Origin: Pedobacter namyangjuensis
GTDB taxonomy: Bacteria; Bacteroidota; Bacteroidia; Sphingobacteriales; Sphingobacteriaceae
Reading direction: 5' to 3'
Assembly (NCBI RefSeq): GCF_003313325.1
Contig: NZ_QMHQ01000001.1
Coordinates: 124,001-188,000 of the forward strand
DNA: 64,000 nucleotides
Shown here: positions 17,785 to 26,549 of the stretch, piece by piece
Layout of the letters: every line of letters begins with the position of its first letter
Position numbering within the stretch: the first letter of the stretch is position 1
Translations under genes and position numbers: made by a program
Notes under the pieces: generated by a model
Told to the model about the DNA's origin: nothing
What the model saw: only the letters and a program-made list of their open reading frames with translations
The model's database searches: none

Positions 17785-19200
17785 ATGAAATTTAATAAAA
17801 TAGACTTATTAACCTTGTTGATAAGTCTTTTTCTTTTCGCTTCGTGCGAAAGCACATCGACAATTGGCCTTGAAGTTGATCCGACAAGTGCGTTAGAGGG
17901 TCAGCTTGTAGATTCGGTAACCATAAAATCTAACACACTTTTAGATGACGCGGTTGAAACTAGTACAGCAGCTTCACATCCGCTTGGTTTTTTAAAAGAT
18001 CCTATTTTTGGAACGACAGAAGCTAGTTTAGCTTTAGCGGTAAATGTACCGAACGACGCCTATAGTTTTGGCACAACACCCACACTGGACTCTGCAGTAT
18101 TAGTTTTAAACTACGCACCAAATTTTTATGGAGATAGTACCGCTACCTATAGTATTGATGTGCACCAATTGGATGAGAATATTACTAGAGAAACGTCTTT
18201 CTTAAGTAACAGGAATTGGAGCTATTCACCTGCAATCATAGGAAGTAAATCTGGCAAAATCTACCCAAATACACGTTATAAAATAAACGATATTGTGGTT
18301 GGTAAGCCTGATACATTAAAGTCGGTTACACCACAAATTAGAATCCCACTTAACAATGCGTTTATACAGCAAAACATCGTTAATACCAATGTAACAAACT
18401 TAAAAACCAACCTTAATTTTACCAGATATTTTAGAGGCTTACATGTTCAGGTTAATAAAACAAACTCTACCGGAAATGGAGGTATAATGTTTTTAGATTT
18501 CGCTGCTACCAACTCTGCAGTTGTACTTTATTATAAACTTCAGAATAACAGCACAAACGCTAGAGACACCACATCGGTTAGTTTTCCGATAACTACAACA
18601 TCTCCTTACAAGGTTGCTGCAACCGTAAAGCACGATTACACAGGAACATCCATAGCAACTCATTTAGCCAATCCTACCGTACAATATCCCGTTACTTATT
18701 TACAGCCTTTAGCGGGTTTAAAAAACAAGATTTCCTTCCCGTATTTAGATAAATTTGCGGCGAATGTTGGCAAAGTTGCTGTAAACAAAGCAGAGTTGGT
18801 AATCGATTTAAGCGCCGGAACAGATGCTCTACCTTACGGACCGGCTCCGAGACTAGCACTTTACAGATACGATATTGCCGAAAAACGTCAAAATTTACCA
18901 GACAATAATGCCGGTTCTCAAACAAGTGCTGGCGACCCTAGAAATCAGGGTGCTTTTGGAGGATATTTCAACGCAGTTACAAGACAGTACATTTTCGTGG
19001 TAACCGCTTATGTACAAGATTTGCTAGATGGGAAAACTAAAGACTACGGCACTTTCCTGGCTCCTACACCAAATAGCACTTTTAGTGTTTTCCCTTCGAT
19101 TAGTACAGGTGCTAGATCTGTAATCGGTAGTTTTAAGAAAACACCTTCTGCAGGCGATAACACGATGAAACTTAACATCTATTATACTAAAATAAATTAA
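17785..19200 (+). CDS. DUF4270 family lipoprotein
   Basis: A 471-residue lipoprotein: signal LLTLLISLFLFASCES with cleavage before Cys21 (lipobox FASC). The mature protein begins with the STIGLEVDP segment typical of DUF4270 and is rich in Thr, Ser and Asn with beta-strand patterning. It contains two similar-looking halves with conserved LDSAVLVLNY (about 110) and AELVIDLSAG (about 337). Function is unknown; the family is nearly restricted to Bacteroidota and is probably surface- or periplasm-exposed. It lies 26 bp after the starch-synthase-like gene and ends with a terminator before glmS. Confidence 0.87.
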   Translation: MKFNKIDLLTLLISLFLFASCESTSTIGLEVDPTSALEGQLVDSVTIKSNTLLDDAVETSTAASHPLGFLKDPIFGTTEASLALAVNVPNDAYSFGTTPTLDSAVLVLNYAPNFYGDSTATYSIDVHQLDENITRETSFLSNRNWSYSPAIIGSKSGKIYPNTRYKINDIVVGKPDTLKSVTPQIRIPLNNAFIQQNIVNTNVTNLKTNLNFTRYFRGLHVQVNKTNSTGNGGIMFLDFAATNSAVVLYYKLQNNSTNARDTTSVSFPITTTSPYKVAATVKHDYTGTSIATHLANPTVQYPVTYLQPLAGLKNKISFPYLDKFAANVGKVAVNKAELVIDLSAGTDALPYGPAPRLALYRYDIAEKRQNLPDNNAGSQTSAGDPRNQGAFGGYFNAVTRQYIFVVTAYVQDLLDGKTKDYGTFLAPTPNSTFSVFPSISTGARSVIGSFKKTPSAGDNTMKLNIYYTKIN

Positions 19201-19225
19201 TCAGATTTTAGTCTTGAATATTAAC

Positions 19226-19262
19226 AAATCCCCCGAGAATTTCATATTTTCGGGGGATTTTA
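19226..19262 (+). terminator. intrinsic terminator after the DUF4270 gene
   Basis: AAATCCCCCGA pairs with TCGGGGGATTT around a loop of about 11 nt and is followed by T-rich sequence. It overlaps the short leader of glmS, whose ATG is 15 bp further on, so glmS may need partial read-through or an unusual promoter. Confidence 0.75.
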
Positions 19263-19277
19263 ATTTTAATTAACGCT

Positions 19278-21116
19278 ATGTGTGGAATTGTAGGCTATAT
19301 AGGTTTTAGAGAGGCCTGGCCGATTGTAATAAAAGGTTTAAAACGACTTGAGTATCGTGGTTACGATAGTGCAGGAATTGCCCTTATCGATAACAATGAT
19401 TTAAATATTTATAAAAAAGCCGGCAAGGTTAAAGAGCTGGAAGATTTTGCTGAAGGGCAAAATTTAACCGGAACTATTGGCATGGGCCATACACGTTGGG
19501 CTACACACGGTGCACCATCAGATAGAAACTCCCACCCTCACACTTCCAATAATGGGAGATTGAGCATCATTCATAATGGTATAATTGAAAATTATGCCAT
19601 ATTAAAAGATGAGTTAGAGCAACGTGGCCACACTTTTAACAGCGACACAGATACCGAGGTTCTAATCCACCTAATTGAAGAAATCTACAAAAACGAAAAA
19701 ACAGACTTGCTAGAAGCCGTAAGACTTGCTTTAAAAGAAGTGAGTGGTGCGTATGCAATAGTAGTAATGGACCAGGATAATCCGGACGAATTAATTGCAG
19801 CAAGAAAAGGTAGCCCAATGGTAATAGGTGTTGGGCAAGGAGAATATTTTATTGCTTCTGATGCTACACCAATTATCGAGTACACAAAAAATGTAATCTA
19901 TCTTAACGATAATGAGATTGCTTTTTTGAAACGTGATGAGCTTTTGATTAAAAGATTAGACAATGTTGTTCAGACACCTTATGTTCAGGAATTAGAGCTG
20001 AAGCTTGAAATGCTTGAGAAAGGCGGATATGATCATTTTATGTTAAAAGAAATCTACGAGCAACCTCGTTCTATTAGAGATTGTTTGAGAGGACGTATTT
20101 ATCCAGAAGAGGGAAAAGTACAGCTAAGTGGTATCAAAGAGTTTGTAGATAAGCTTAAAAACATCGACAGAATTATTATTGTAGCCTGTGGAACATCTTG
20201 GCATGCTGGATTAGTAGGCGAGTATCTTATCGAAGAATACTCTAGAATTCCGGTTGAGGTAGAATATGCATCCGAATTTAGGTACAGAAATCCAATTATT
20301 ACCGAAAAAGATGTAGTAATCGCTATCTCACAATCTGGAGAAACCGCCGATACAATGGCTGCGATAGAGATGGCTAAGGAAAAAGGCGCAACTATTTTCG
20401 GTATATGTAACGTTGTAGGCGCATCTATACCGCGTTTAACACATGCTGGAGTTTACACTCACGCAGGTCCAGAAATTGGCGTGGCATCTACAAAAGCGTT
20501 TACAGCGCAAGTAACCGTTCTTACTTTAATTGCGTTCTATTTAGCTCAACAAAAAGGAACAATTACCAATTCTAAATTAATTGAGTTATTAACAGAGTTG
20601 GATAATATCCCCGATAAAGTTCAAATAGCGCTACAATCTAACGACCTGATTAAATCTATAGGCGAGAAATTTAAAGACTCTAGAAACTGTCTGTTTTTAG
20701 GTAGAGGAAGCGGCTTTCCTGTAGCTTTAGAGGGAGCATTAAAGTTGAAAGAAATCTCTTACATTCATGCAGAAGGTTATCCGGCAGCAGAAATGAAACA
20801 CGGGCCAATTGCTTTAATTGACGAAGAAATGCCTGTAGTTGTAATCGCTACCAAAAACTCTTCTTACGAGAAAGTAATCAGTAATATCCAAGAAGTAAAA
20901 GCAAGAAAAGGAATTGTTATTGCAATTGTAACAGAAGGTGATACAGAAGTGAAAAAAATGGCAGATTACTGCATCGAAATTCCAGATGCAGCTGAAGCAT
21001 TTTTACCTTTATTAGCTACTATTCCACTACAATTACTTTCTTATCATATTGCAGTTTTAAGAGGTTGCAATGTAGATCAACCTAGAAACTTAGCGAAATC
21101 AGTTACTGTAGAATAA
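19278..21116 (+). CDS. glmS: glutamine-fructose-6-phosphate aminotransferase (isomerising)
   Basis: A 612-residue GlmS. The N-terminal nucleophile hydrolase begins MCGIVGYIG with Cys2 as glutaminase nucleophile. GHTRWATHGAPSDRNSHPH (about 71-89) and the two SIS sugar-isomerase domains (about 290-430 and 460-600) follow, with CGTSWHAG (about 302-309), SQSGETADT (about 350-358) and the C-terminal LAKSVTVE that closes the fructose-6-phosphate site. It makes glucosamine-6-phosphate for peptidoglycan and lipopolysaccharide. No glmS ribozyme-like structure is evident in the short leader. Confidence 0.97.
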   Translation: MCGIVGYIGFREAWPIVIKGLKRLEYRGYDSAGIALIDNNDLNIYKKAGKVKELEDFAEGQNLTGTIGMGHTRWATHGAPSDRNSHPHTSNNGRLSIIHNGIIENYAILKDELEQRGHTFNSDTDTEVLIHLIEEIYKNEKTDLLEAVRLALKEVSGAYAIVVMDQDNPDELIAARKGSPMVIGVGQGEYFIASDATPIIEYTKNVIYLNDNEIAFLKRDELLIKRLDNVVQTPYVQELELKLEMLEKGGYDHFMLKEIYEQPRSIRDCLRGRIYPEEGKVQLSGIKEFVDKLKNIDRIIIVACGTSWHAGLVGEYLIEEYSRIPVEVEYASEFRYRNPIITEKDVVIAISQSGETADTMAAIEMAKEKGATIFGICNVVGASIPRLTHAGVYTHAGPEIGVASTKAFTAQVTVLTLIAFYLAQQKGTITNSKLIELLTELDNIPDKVQIALQSNDLIKSIGEKFKDSRNCLFLGRGSGFPVALEGALKLKEISYIHAEGYPAAEMKHGPIALIDEEMPVVVIATKNSSYEKVISNIQEVKARKGIVIAIVTEGDTEVKKMADYCIEIPDAAEAFLPLLATIPLQLLSYHIAVLRGCNVDQPRNLAKSVTVE

Positions 21117-21136
21117 TTTTAGTTTCTATTAAACAT

Positions 21137-21169
21137 AAAAAGGGCTTCATTTTTTTGAAGCCCTTTTTT
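21137..21169 (+). terminator. bidirectional intrinsic terminator between glmS and the DPP4-like gene
   Basis: AAAAAGGGCTTCA pairs with TGAAGCCCTTTTT around a T-rich loop, with T-runs on both strands. It serves glmS and the convergent S9 peptidase gene that ends at 21176. Confidence 0.87.
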
Positions 21170-21175
21170 GTTAAT

Positions 21176-23317
21176 TTAATTTCTAGATGGCGGTACAGTG
21201 GTACCTCTTAACCCCACTTCTTTTGGTGGTTCGGTATTAAGAAGGTGTTTCACAAAATAATCCCAGCGTCTACGCATCATATACGGAGAAAACTGCCCAA
21301 ATCCGTGGGCGCTATTCGGAAAAAGTAATAAATCGAAATCTTTATTGGCTTTTATTAAAGCATCTACAACCAACATTGTATTAGATGGCGGCACGTTATT
21401 ATCCATCATACCGTGCGCTAATAAAAGTTTTCCTTTTAGATTTTTTGCATAATTCTGGTTAGCTTGAGCTTCGTAATCCACATTCTCTACTAATCCGTTA
21501 TAACGTTCGCCCCAATCGTCCTCATAATTCCTGTTATCGTGGTTCCCAGATTCGGCAATACCAACCTTAAAGAAATCAGGATAACGAAACATCGCAGCAG
21601 CCGTTGCAAATCCACCGCCAGAATGCCCCCAGATACCAACCTTATTTGTATCGATAGGATAATTTTTTGCTAATTGTCTAATCGCAGTTATCTGGTCTGG
21701 CAATGTATTTTCGGCCATGTTGCCATAGCTCATATCATGGAAACTTTTAGAGCGATAAGGATTGCTCGTTCCTTCTATCATTACTACGATGAAGCCCAAC
21801 TCAGCTAAAGCTTGATGATCGCCTCTTGAGGCGTTAAAAGACCAGCTGCCTACACTTCCACCTTGTGGCCCAGGATAAATATAATCGATTACCGGATATT
21901 TTTTCGCTACGTCCATTTTAGATGGCGTAAACACTAAACCATAAATATCGGTTTTACCATCATGCGCTTTTACGCTAACCGGTATAGGTGCTTTCCATCC
22001 TGTTTCTGTTAACTTAGAAACATCACCTTGTGCTAGTTTAGTTACCAGTTTACCATTAATAGCTCTTAAATTAACTACAGCCGGAACATCAGGCTGAGAA
22101 AAACTATCTATAAAATAATTATCTGATGGAGAAAAAGTGATGGAGTGATTACCCAGCTCAGGCGTTAACAATGTTAAACCCTTACCATCAAAACCGACTT
22201 TGTACAAGTAACCGAAATATGGATTTCCAGCCTCTTTGCCATGCCCTAAAAAATATAGTGTTCTGGTTTTCTCATCAACTTTTAGCAATCTAGAAACTAA
22301 CCACTCGCCTTTGGTAATTTGATTCTTAAGTTTTCCGGTGCTAGCGTCGTAAAGGTACATGTGCCCCCAGTTATCACGTTCTGAGTACCATAGTATCTCT
22401 TTTGTTTTTGGCAAATATCTCCAATTAATCGCACCTCTACCAGATTCAAACTGTGTTTTAACGGTTTCTTCAAAAACTTCTCTCACAGCCCCGGTATTTG
22501 CATCAGCTATGCGGAATTTTTCATTCTTATGATCTCGGGATGTTGATAAAAATGCCATTTCGCTACCGTCTTCTTTCCAATCGATATCATCGAAAGTTCC
22601 ACTGCTTGAAATGTCGTCGCTCAAAGTTGCCCTATGCGGATCTGCCGGAATGTTTAAACTTATCACCTTTGCGTTTTCTACATCAATGATTACCCTCCTA
22701 ATTGTAGCAATTACCTTATCTCCAGGCAATGGATATTTCCAAGCTTTTAAAACGGGCGCACCAACATTGGTAGTTACCAAATACATATCGCTAACATTAC
22801 GTTGGTCTTGCTGAAAAGTTGCTATTTTTTTTGAGTCTGGCGACCAGCGTACTACTGGTCTATCGCTCATTTTCCACCCGGCGTTATCCGTAGCATAGCC
22901 ATAGTCTTTTAAGCCATCTGTAGTAAGTTGAGTTTCTTTTTTAGAGGCTACATCTCTCACCCAAAGATTCCAATCTTTTATAAAAACTGCCTTTTTGCCA
23001 TCCGGCGATAATACATCATTACCTCCCATTCTGCGTGGCATCTGAGCCTGCTGTTCTTGATAATCGGTTGTAAGTATTCTAGTTTTTTTAACCGGATCTA
23101 CCAAAAAAGTTTGTGTTCCACTCTGGCTTTTACTGGTATACCAGAATTTATCGCCCTCTAGCCAATTGGGCCTAACGGCTCCAGCATCTACAAATTTTTC
23201 GGTATTGTAACTCATGAAACGCTCCGCACGTTCATAGTCTTGGGCGGTTACGGCCAGTTGCCCATTTGCAACAAAACAACCTGCCAAACCAGCAATGGTT
23301 AGTAAATATCTTTTCAT
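21176..23317 (-). CDS. S9B peptidase, dipeptidyl peptidase IV type
   Basis: A 713-residue secreted peptidase with a signal peptide (about 1-19, ending VANGQ). A DPP4-type beta-propeller covers about 90-440. The C-terminal alpha/beta hydrolase has the catalytic Ser in GIWGHSGGGF (about 553-562), an Asp in GMMDNNVPP (about 640) and a His in SAHGFG (about 676). It should release N-terminal dipeptides, mainly Xaa-Pro, from peptides in the periplasm or outside. It is convergent with glmS and shares its terminator. A TlpA-like gene lies 77 bp upstream on the same strand. Confidence 0.92.
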   Translation of the reverse strand: MKRYLLTIAGLAGCFVANGQLAVTAQDYERAERFMSYNTEKFVDAGAVRPNWLEGDKFWYTSKSQSGTQTFLVDPVKKTRILTTDYQEQQAQMPRRMGGNDVLSPDGKKAVFIKDWNLWVRDVASKKETQLTTDGLKDYGYATDNAGWKMSDRPVVRWSPDSKKIATFQQDQRNVSDMYLVTTNVGAPVLKAWKYPLPGDKVIATIRRVIIDVENAKVISLNIPADPHRATLSDDISSSGTFDDIDWKEDGSEMAFLSTSRDHKNEKFRIADANTGAVREVFEETVKTQFESGRGAINWRYLPKTKEILWYSERDNWGHMYLYDASTGKLKNQITKGEWLVSRLLKVDEKTRTLYFLGHGKEAGNPYFGYLYKVGFDGKGLTLLTPELGNHSITFSPSDNYFIDSFSQPDVPAVVNLRAINGKLVTKLAQGDVSKLTETGWKAPIPVSVKAHDGKTDIYGLVFTPSKMDVAKKYPVIDYIYPGPQGGSVGSWSFNASRGDHQALAELGFIVVMIEGTSNPYRSKSFHDMSYGNMAENTLPDQITAIRQLAKNYPIDTNKVGIWGHSGGGFATAAAMFRYPDFFKVGIAESGNHDNRNYEDDWGERYNGLVENVDYEAQANQNYAKNLKGKLLLAHGMMDNNVPPSNTMLVVDALIKANKDFDLLLFPNSAHGFGQFSPYMMRRRWDYFVKHLLNTEPPKEVGLRGTTVPPSRN

Positions 23318-23393
23318 GTTTATTTATTTCCTATTGGATAAAAATAAAGATGTTTTAAAAGTTTAAATTAAAGTATTAAGAATAATACACGCT

Positions 23394-24515
23394 TTACCGT
23401 AGCAACTGCTCCACTTCTTTAGCCATTTGTTCGCCTATTTTAGCAGAGAAACCGTTATGCGCACTATTTATTTTTCCATTTTTATCAACTATATAAAATA
23501 ATGGGAAAGAAGGTACACTATACTTTTTTAGCATTGTAGCATCACACGTATAGGTGGTATATTTTATACTAAATCTTTTATCATATTTCAAAATCGCTTC
23601 TTTATTATCTGAGTGATTTACTGTGACGATTTCAAAATCAGTATTATTATATTTTTCTTGAAAAGCATTAAGTGTTTCAATTGAATTTACACAATGTGGG
23701 CAACCATTTAAGGTAAAATTAATTAATAACACTTTACCTTTAAACGACGAAAGTTGAATCTTTTCTCCATCTAGATTATAAATAGGCGTTTCGGGCAAGG
23801 CAGTTCCTTTAGCCAATAACGGTACAAAAACTTTAGGTTTTTCAAGACTAAAATACGCTGGCAGCAGTTGCTTTGTCAAATCTTCCGTCTGCGTGGCGTC
23901 AACTAAATAATCCGTAAAACGATATTCATCAAATGCAGTAATATACGTATTCGTTCCGTCGATAAATCCTTTGCTGTTATTGCGATAATAATAAGGTAGG
24001 TCAGTTTTTTTATCTATTAGCAAAGTTAAATGTGTAAAAACCGGCTTGTTCTTTACGATGGTAACCATTACCATTAATTTCAAATGGGCGTAACTTTTAT
24101 TATTTACAACAGAGTCTTTTAGTTGAATCGCTTTTTTGCCTGTTTTAAGAAAGTCACCTATTCTACTAAAAACGTACAATAACGATTCATAATAATGTCC
24201 AGATTCAGGTTTTGACGAAATGCGATAAGTGCTATCTGAAAACTGTAAACTGAAAAGCTTGCTACCATCATAAATATTTTCTGACCTTTTCCCTATAAAC
24301 CTATAGCTTAAATCGCTTTTTGGCTGATTAATTAGGTTTTTTAAAGTATCAAAATGATATATGTCGTCAAAAAGATCCTTATTAATCGAAGTGCTATTGT
24401 AGCTAACATTTTTAATTTCACTAAAATTAGATAATACTCGCTCTAATATTTGGGCATGAGCCGAAGCAGACATCAATAAGATGAATGTACACAAGAAATA
24501 AAATTTTGTTTTCAT
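23394..24515 (-). CDS. TlpA-like thioredoxin-fold protein, exported
   Basis: A 373-residue protein with a signal peptide (about 1-21, SASAHAQ). The N-terminal part (about 25-235) resembles outer-membrane lipoprotein-sorting-like folds and has no catalytic motif. The C-terminal redoxin domain (about 240-373) includes LLINFTLNGCPHC with the CPHC redox pair at about 272-275, and the cis-Pro strand YSVPSFPLFYIVD (about 332-344). It probably reduces or oxidises disulfides in the periplasm. A 13-bp perfect inverted repeat lies 34 bp upstream of its ATG (24549-24579). Confidence 0.83.
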   Translation of the reverse strand: MKTKFYFLCTFILLMSASAHAQILERVLSNFSEIKNVSYNSTSINKDLFDDIYHFDTLKNLINQPKSDLSYRFIGKRSENIYDGSKLFSLQFSDSTYRISSKPESGHYYESLLYVFSRIGDFLKTGKKAIQLKDSVVNNKSYAHLKLMVMVTIVKNKPVFTHLTLLIDKKTDLPYYYRNNSKGFIDGTNTYITAFDEYRFTDYLVDATQTEDLTKQLLPAYFSLEKPKVFVPLLAKGTALPETPIYNLDGEKIQLSSFKGKVLLINFTLNGCPHCVNSIETLNAFQEKYNNTDFEIVTVNHSDNKEAILKYDKRFSIKYTTYTCDATMLKKYSVPSFPLFYIVDKNGKINSAHNGFSAKIGEQMAKEVEQLLR

Positions 24516-24548
24516 TTTTTAACTATCAAAAGGAATGAAACTAAAGAT

Positions 24549-24579
24549 AATAATTCTACGATAATTTCGTAGAATTATT
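24549..24579. repeat. 13-bp perfect inverted repeat upstream of the TlpA-like gene
   Basis: AATAATTCTACGA and its exact complement are separated by a 5-nt loop. The T-run is on the plus-strand side, where no gene would need it. In the transcription direction of the neighbours it lies in the leader of the TlpA-like gene, so it may be an operator or a leader structure. Confidence 0.5.
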
Positions 24580-24619
24580 AATTTTTTTAAAACCTATCGT
24601 AGCCAGAAACTTAATAACA

Positions 24620-24811
24620 CTAAACTTTAGTAACATTAACAGCTTGTTGCGTTCGAGAATCTTCTGCCAAATCGTAAGTTACTTTGTCGCCTGCTTTAAT
24701 ATATTTTGAATGTAGACCTGAATATTTAACAGGGATTTCTGTGCCTCTTTTGTCTATTATTAATCCTTCTCCTTTTTCACTGTCAAAAAATTTCACTTCT
24801 CCTTTTTTCAT
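24620..24811 (-). CDS. atypical cold-shock domain protein
   Basis: A 63-residue CSD protein. The start KKGEVKFFDSEKGEGLI matches the cold-shock pattern GxVKFFNxxKGFGFI, but the RNP1 core has GEG in place of GFG, and the RNP2 region reads IPVKYSGL instead of FVHxSx. Two of the aromatic residues that stack on nucleic acid are therefore missing. It probably still adopts the five-strand barrel. It could bind RNA weakly or have another role. It is a single gene 104 bp upstream of the TlpA-like gene on the same strand. Confidence 0.82.
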   Translation of the reverse strand: MKKGEVKFFDSEKGEGLIIDKRGTEIPVKYSGLHSKYIKAGDKVTYDLAEDSRTQQAVNVTKV

Positions 24812-25004
24812 ATTTTAATAGGGGTAATTAACAGTTAAGTTATAGGTTTTAGAAAAGTTTGAGTTGCAAAGTCGACTACCACTATTAATTAATCTAGCAA
24901 AGCTAAATCAGAATAGATATAATTTAAGTGAAACCACTCTTAAAAGAAAAATCCTCTGAAAAAGTTTTAAAAGCTTTTTTAGAGGATTAATAATTTGGTA
25001 TCAA

Positions 25005-25958
25005 TTACTTTTTAGCAGTAACTATTGTTGTAGGCAGGGCTTGCGTAGTTTTACTCATTACAGAGGTAATACTTGAAATTACGCCAGCAATATCTGATAG
25101 ATCAGCCGGTACAATCATGGTATTATTTGTTTTGGCAAGCTTACCAAACTCGTTTAAATACTGTTCGGCAACACGTAAGTTAACTGCATTCATACCACCT
25201 TCTGCATTAATAGATTTTGCAATTTCGGTAATACCTTTTGCTGTAGCGATAGCAACCATTTCAATTTCTGATGCTGTACCGCTTGCTTCATTTATTTTAC
25301 GTTGTTTCTCACCTTCAGATCTAGCAATCATTTCTTGCTTATCACCTTCGGCACGATTAATTTTTGCTTGCTTATCTCCCTCAGATTCTGCAATCATCGC
25401 TCGTTTTTCACGCTCGGCACGCATTTGTTTTTCCATCGCATCTCTAATGCTTTGTGGTGGAGAGATGTTTTTAACCTCGTAACGCGAAACTTTGATACCC
25501 CAAGGCTCGCTTGCTTTATCTACAGCAGCTACAATTGTACCGTTAACAGTTTCTCGCTCTTCAAAAGTTCTATCTAGCTCCATTTTACCGATAACACTAC
25601 GCATGGTAGTTTGAGAGATTTGGATTACCGCAAAGCGATAATTATCGATACCGTAAGAAGCTTTCTGCGGATCCATAACTTGTAAATACAAAATTCCATC
25701 TACCTCAACAGCGATGTTATCTTTAGTAATACATATTTGCGAAGCAACATCAATTGCCTGCTCTTTTAAATTTTGTTTGTAGGCAATTTTATCGATAAAT
25801 GGTATTAGGATATGAAATCCAGCATCCAAAGAACGACTGTACTTACCTAAGCGCTCTACAATAAAAACTGATCTTTGCGGCACTACCTTAAAAGTAGATA
25901 AGAAGGCAACAAGCACAAAGATGATTGCGATAATTAAAATGATGGTTGGTGATGACAT
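25005..25958 (-). CDS. SPFH/band-7 protein (paraslipin/QmcA type)
   Basis: A membrane-anchored band-7 protein of 317 residues when started at the ATG at 25958. A TTG seven codons earlier (25979) is open but overlaps the NfeD gene, whereas the ATG lies 4 bp after the NfeD stop. The single membrane anchor (SSPTIILIIAIIFVLVAFLS) is followed by the SPFH domain with VVPQRSVFIVERLGKYSR and PFIDKIAYKQNLKEQ. A long Lys/Glu-rich coiled coil with repeated AEGDKQ blocks comes next, then a C-terminal oligomerisation segment. It likely forms cage-like membrane assemblies. The upstream NfeD gene is the usual partner of this family. Confidence 0.92.
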   Translation of the reverse strand: MSSPTIILIIAIIFVLVAFLSTFKVVPQRSVFIVERLGKYSRSLDAGFHILIPFIDKIAYKQNLKEQAIDVASQICITKDNIAVEVDGILYLQVMDPQKASYGIDNYRFAVIQISQTTMRSVIGKMELDRTFEERETVNGTIVAAVDKASEPWGIKVSRYEVKNISPPQSIRDAMEKQMRAEREKRAMIAESEGDKQAKINRAEGDKQEMIARSEGEKQRKINEASGTASEIEMVAIATAKGITEIAKSINAEGGMNAVNLRVAEQYLNEFGKLAKTNNTMIVPADLSDIAGVISSITSVMSKTTQALPTTIVTAKK

Positions 25959-25962
25959 ATAT

Positions 25963-26403
25963 TTAGATTTGTTTAACAATTAAAATAATACTCCTTGTTT
26001 CGGTAATTAATACGCTTTGTCCTGCTTCTATGTAGTCTTCAGAGCTGGCATCCCAACTGGTTCCTCTAAATTCTACTTTTCCATTTTTGCCCGGGGCAAT
26101 TGCAGTTTCTGCTAGTGCAGTTTTGCCAACATATTCTTCTTCCAATACTCTCGGACCTTCTCTGTACATACCTATTTTACTGCTTAACCATTTTCTAAGT
26201 AGTGCAACAGTTAACAACGCGGTACCGAGAAAGATAATTAGTTGCGCATTAAGGCCAATATCGAAGACTAAAGTTAATAATGCCACCACCCAGGCTGCTA
26301 CGCCAAAAAAGAATAAAATAAAACCAGGCACCACAAATTCCAGTAAAAAGAACACGAATCCTATTACGAACCAAAGAACCGAGATATTCCTAAATTCATC
26401 CAT
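25963..26403 (-). CDS. NfeD family membrane protein
   Basis: A 146-residue protein with two to three membrane segments in its first 75 residues (for example FVIGFVFFLLEFVVPGFILFF written in part, and LIIFLGTALLTVALLRKW) and a C-terminal OB-fold soluble domain (about 85-146, with VGKTALAETAIAPGKNGKV and FRGTSWDAS). This is the short NfeD form. NfeD OB domains bind the SPFH partner, and its gene is 4 bp upstream of the band-7 gene, so both are translated from one transcript. Confidence 0.9.
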   Translation of the reverse strand: MDEFRNISVLWFVIGFVFFLLEFVVPGFILFFFGVAAWVVALLTLVFDIGLNAQLIIFLGTALLTVALLRKWLSSKIGMYREGPRVLEEEYVGKTALAETAIAPGKNGKVEFRGTSWDASSEDYIEAGQSVLITETRSIILIVKQI

Positions 26404-26497
26404 AAATTATAATTTGATTTGCTGTAAAATACTGCATTTTTTCGATAAAATAAAATGAAAGAAGATGTTTCTGCCAAAAATCTGTAGGTTAAACGCA

Positions 26498-26525
26498 CAA
26501 AAAAGCCCTTGCTTTCGCAAAGGCT
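26498..26525 (-). terminator. intrinsic terminator of pyk
   Basis: On the minus strand AGCCTTTGC pairs imperfectly with GCAAGGGCT around a GAAA-like loop, then TTTTTTGTG. It begins 25 bp after the pyk stop codon. Confidence 0.68.
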
Positions 26526-26549
26526 AACTTTATACTATATCAACTATAA

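Noticed and set aside
19201..19277. glmS ribozyme upstream of glmS
   Set aside because: The leader is 77 bp and mostly occupied by the DUF4270 terminator. No ribozyme core is visible, and that class is mostly found in Gram-positive bacteria.
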